Shown piece by piece: positions 62,966 to 64,000 of a stretch of 64,000 nucleotides of DNA (within the stretch, counting starts at the first letter, position 1; each line of letters starts with the position of its first letter). The notes under the pieces are model-generated. The model searched no databases and was not told where the DNA came from. It worked only from the letters and a program-made list of their open reading frames with translations. Source of the stretch: Rhodospirillaceae bacterium. Its GTDB lineage: Bacteria > Pseudomonadota > Alphaproteobacteria > Rhodospirillales > Rhodospirillaceae. The stretch covers positions 620,001-684,000 of the forward strand of contig JAQWQC010000006.1 in assembly GCA_029245025.1 (NCBI GenBank), in the 5' to 3' direction. A program made the translations under genes and the position numbers.

Positions 62966-63096
62966 GATTGGGGGCTCATCATAAGAATATTGGGGAATGA
63001 GGATGAATTCAGGTTGGTTTGGGCATCTGTTCCGTTGTCTGGAGGAGCATTATAACTTAGGGTTAATCAGGGAAGGCTGAAAAACCGGGGGCAGCG

Positions 63097-64000
63097 TTGC
63101 GTAAGCTAGGACTGATTCTCTTATGTAAGTGTTTAATACTGGCTGTGTTGCCTTCGGCGGCACAAGATTTGCCAGCAATTCCTTTCGTAGCGGAAGATAC
63201 CCATCTCGGCGTCGCGTCTTGTGCCGGATCAAGCTGCCATGGCGCGTTAGAGCCCTGGACGAACTCTACAGTTCTGCAGAACGAGTACATTATTTGGGAA
63301 GAGCAGGATCCTCATTCTGGCGCGTACAAAACGCTACTCACAGATGAGTCTCAACGGATTGCAACTAACCTTGGCTTAGGACGTGCGGAAGAGGCTGACC
63401 TATGCCTTGACTGTCACGCGGACAATGTTCCTGTCGAACGGCGAGCCAAAGGCTTTCAAATATCAGACGGAGTCGGCTGCGAGGCCTGTCACGGCGGAGC
63501 AGTGAACTGGTTGGGCCAACACATTTCCGGTGACGCCAACCACAAAGCAAATCTAGCGGCTGGATTATATCCCAGCGAGAATCCTGTAGCTCGAGCCAAG
63601 CTATGCTTGTCCTGCCACTTTGGAACCAAAGATCGGTTTGTAACCCACCGAATTATGGGGGCGGGCCACCCTCGGATGGCCTTTGAGTTGGATACGTATA
63701 CTTGGACTCAGCCAGCTCATGTAGTGGTTGATGATGACTACTGGGCAAGAAAGGGCACCATTCCAAGCGTTCAAGTTTGGGCGTTGGGCCAAGTCGTAGC
63801 CGTCGACTCTCTTCTTGACGCTATGCTGGACCCAAACCGCAACACCGATGGTATTTTCCCTGAGTTGGTCTTTTTTGATTGCTACGCCTGTCATCATCCA
63901 CTGTCGAATATTCGGTGGGCGCCGCGCGATAGCCATGAGATTGGCCCTGGTATCCCGCGTATTTACGACGCAAACATCATCATGATGAAGGTTCTATTGC
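63097..64000 (+). CDS. multiheme cytochrome c (cytochrome c554-like), 3' truncated by window
   Basis: TTG start; LRKLGLILLCKCLILAVLPSAAQ signal; heme motifs CAGSSCH (CX4CH), CLDCH, CEACH, CLSCH, CYACH; absent from the supplied ORF track. Confidence 0.85.
   Translation, partial: MRKLGLILLCKCLILAVLPSAAQDLPAIPFVAEDTHLGVASCAGSSCHGALEPWTNSTVLQNEYIIWEEQDPHSGAYKTLLTDESQRIATNLGLGRAEEADLCLDCHADNVPVERRAKGFQISDGVGCEACHGGAVNWLGQHISGDANHKANLAAGLYPSENPVARAKLCLSCHFGTKDRFVTHRIMGAGHPRMAFELDTYTWTQPAHVVVDDDYWARKGTIPSVQVWALGQVVAVDSLLDAMLDPNRNTDGIFPELVFFDCYACHHPLSNIRWAPRDSHEIGPGIPRIYDANIIMMKVLL

Overview
The window looks like an alphaproteobacterial chromosome segment, probably Rhodospirillales-like judging only from gene content and order. 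It carries a conserved backbone: trmD(partial)-rplS-leuC-small ORF-leuD-leuB-asd, then sdhCDAB, zapE, mdh-sucCD and sucA-odhB-lpd. Accessory genes are interleaved: a TonB receptor/MBL/isochorismatase insert, tandem orphan ABC substrate-binding proteins, a DUF6502/DUF5666 pair, mnmC, AI-2E transporter, a cupin-TRAP operon, an M1 peptidase, a DUF2256/photolyase/FeS-photolyase island, a Tat-exported nitrilase homologue and a truncated multiheme cytochrome c absent from the ORF track. The strongest unexplained signals are: (1) two near-identical GTGGGAA-N3-TTCCCAC palindromes, 64 bp apart, upstream of the DUF6502-DUF5666 operon; (2) an adjacent structured RNA candidate (6S-like) with three long-range or local helices; (3) a tandem double alpha/beta-hydrolase whose nucleophile Ser is Gly in both halves; (4) at least seven decayed genes in 64 kb, several with in-frame stops but no frameshift; (5) a DUF2256 gene that appears to start at ATT; and (6) a nitrilase homologue with Ala at the expected catalytic Cys. 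No tRNA, rRNA, CRISPR, transposase or prophage was seen. All family calls come from reading the translations; no database search was run.
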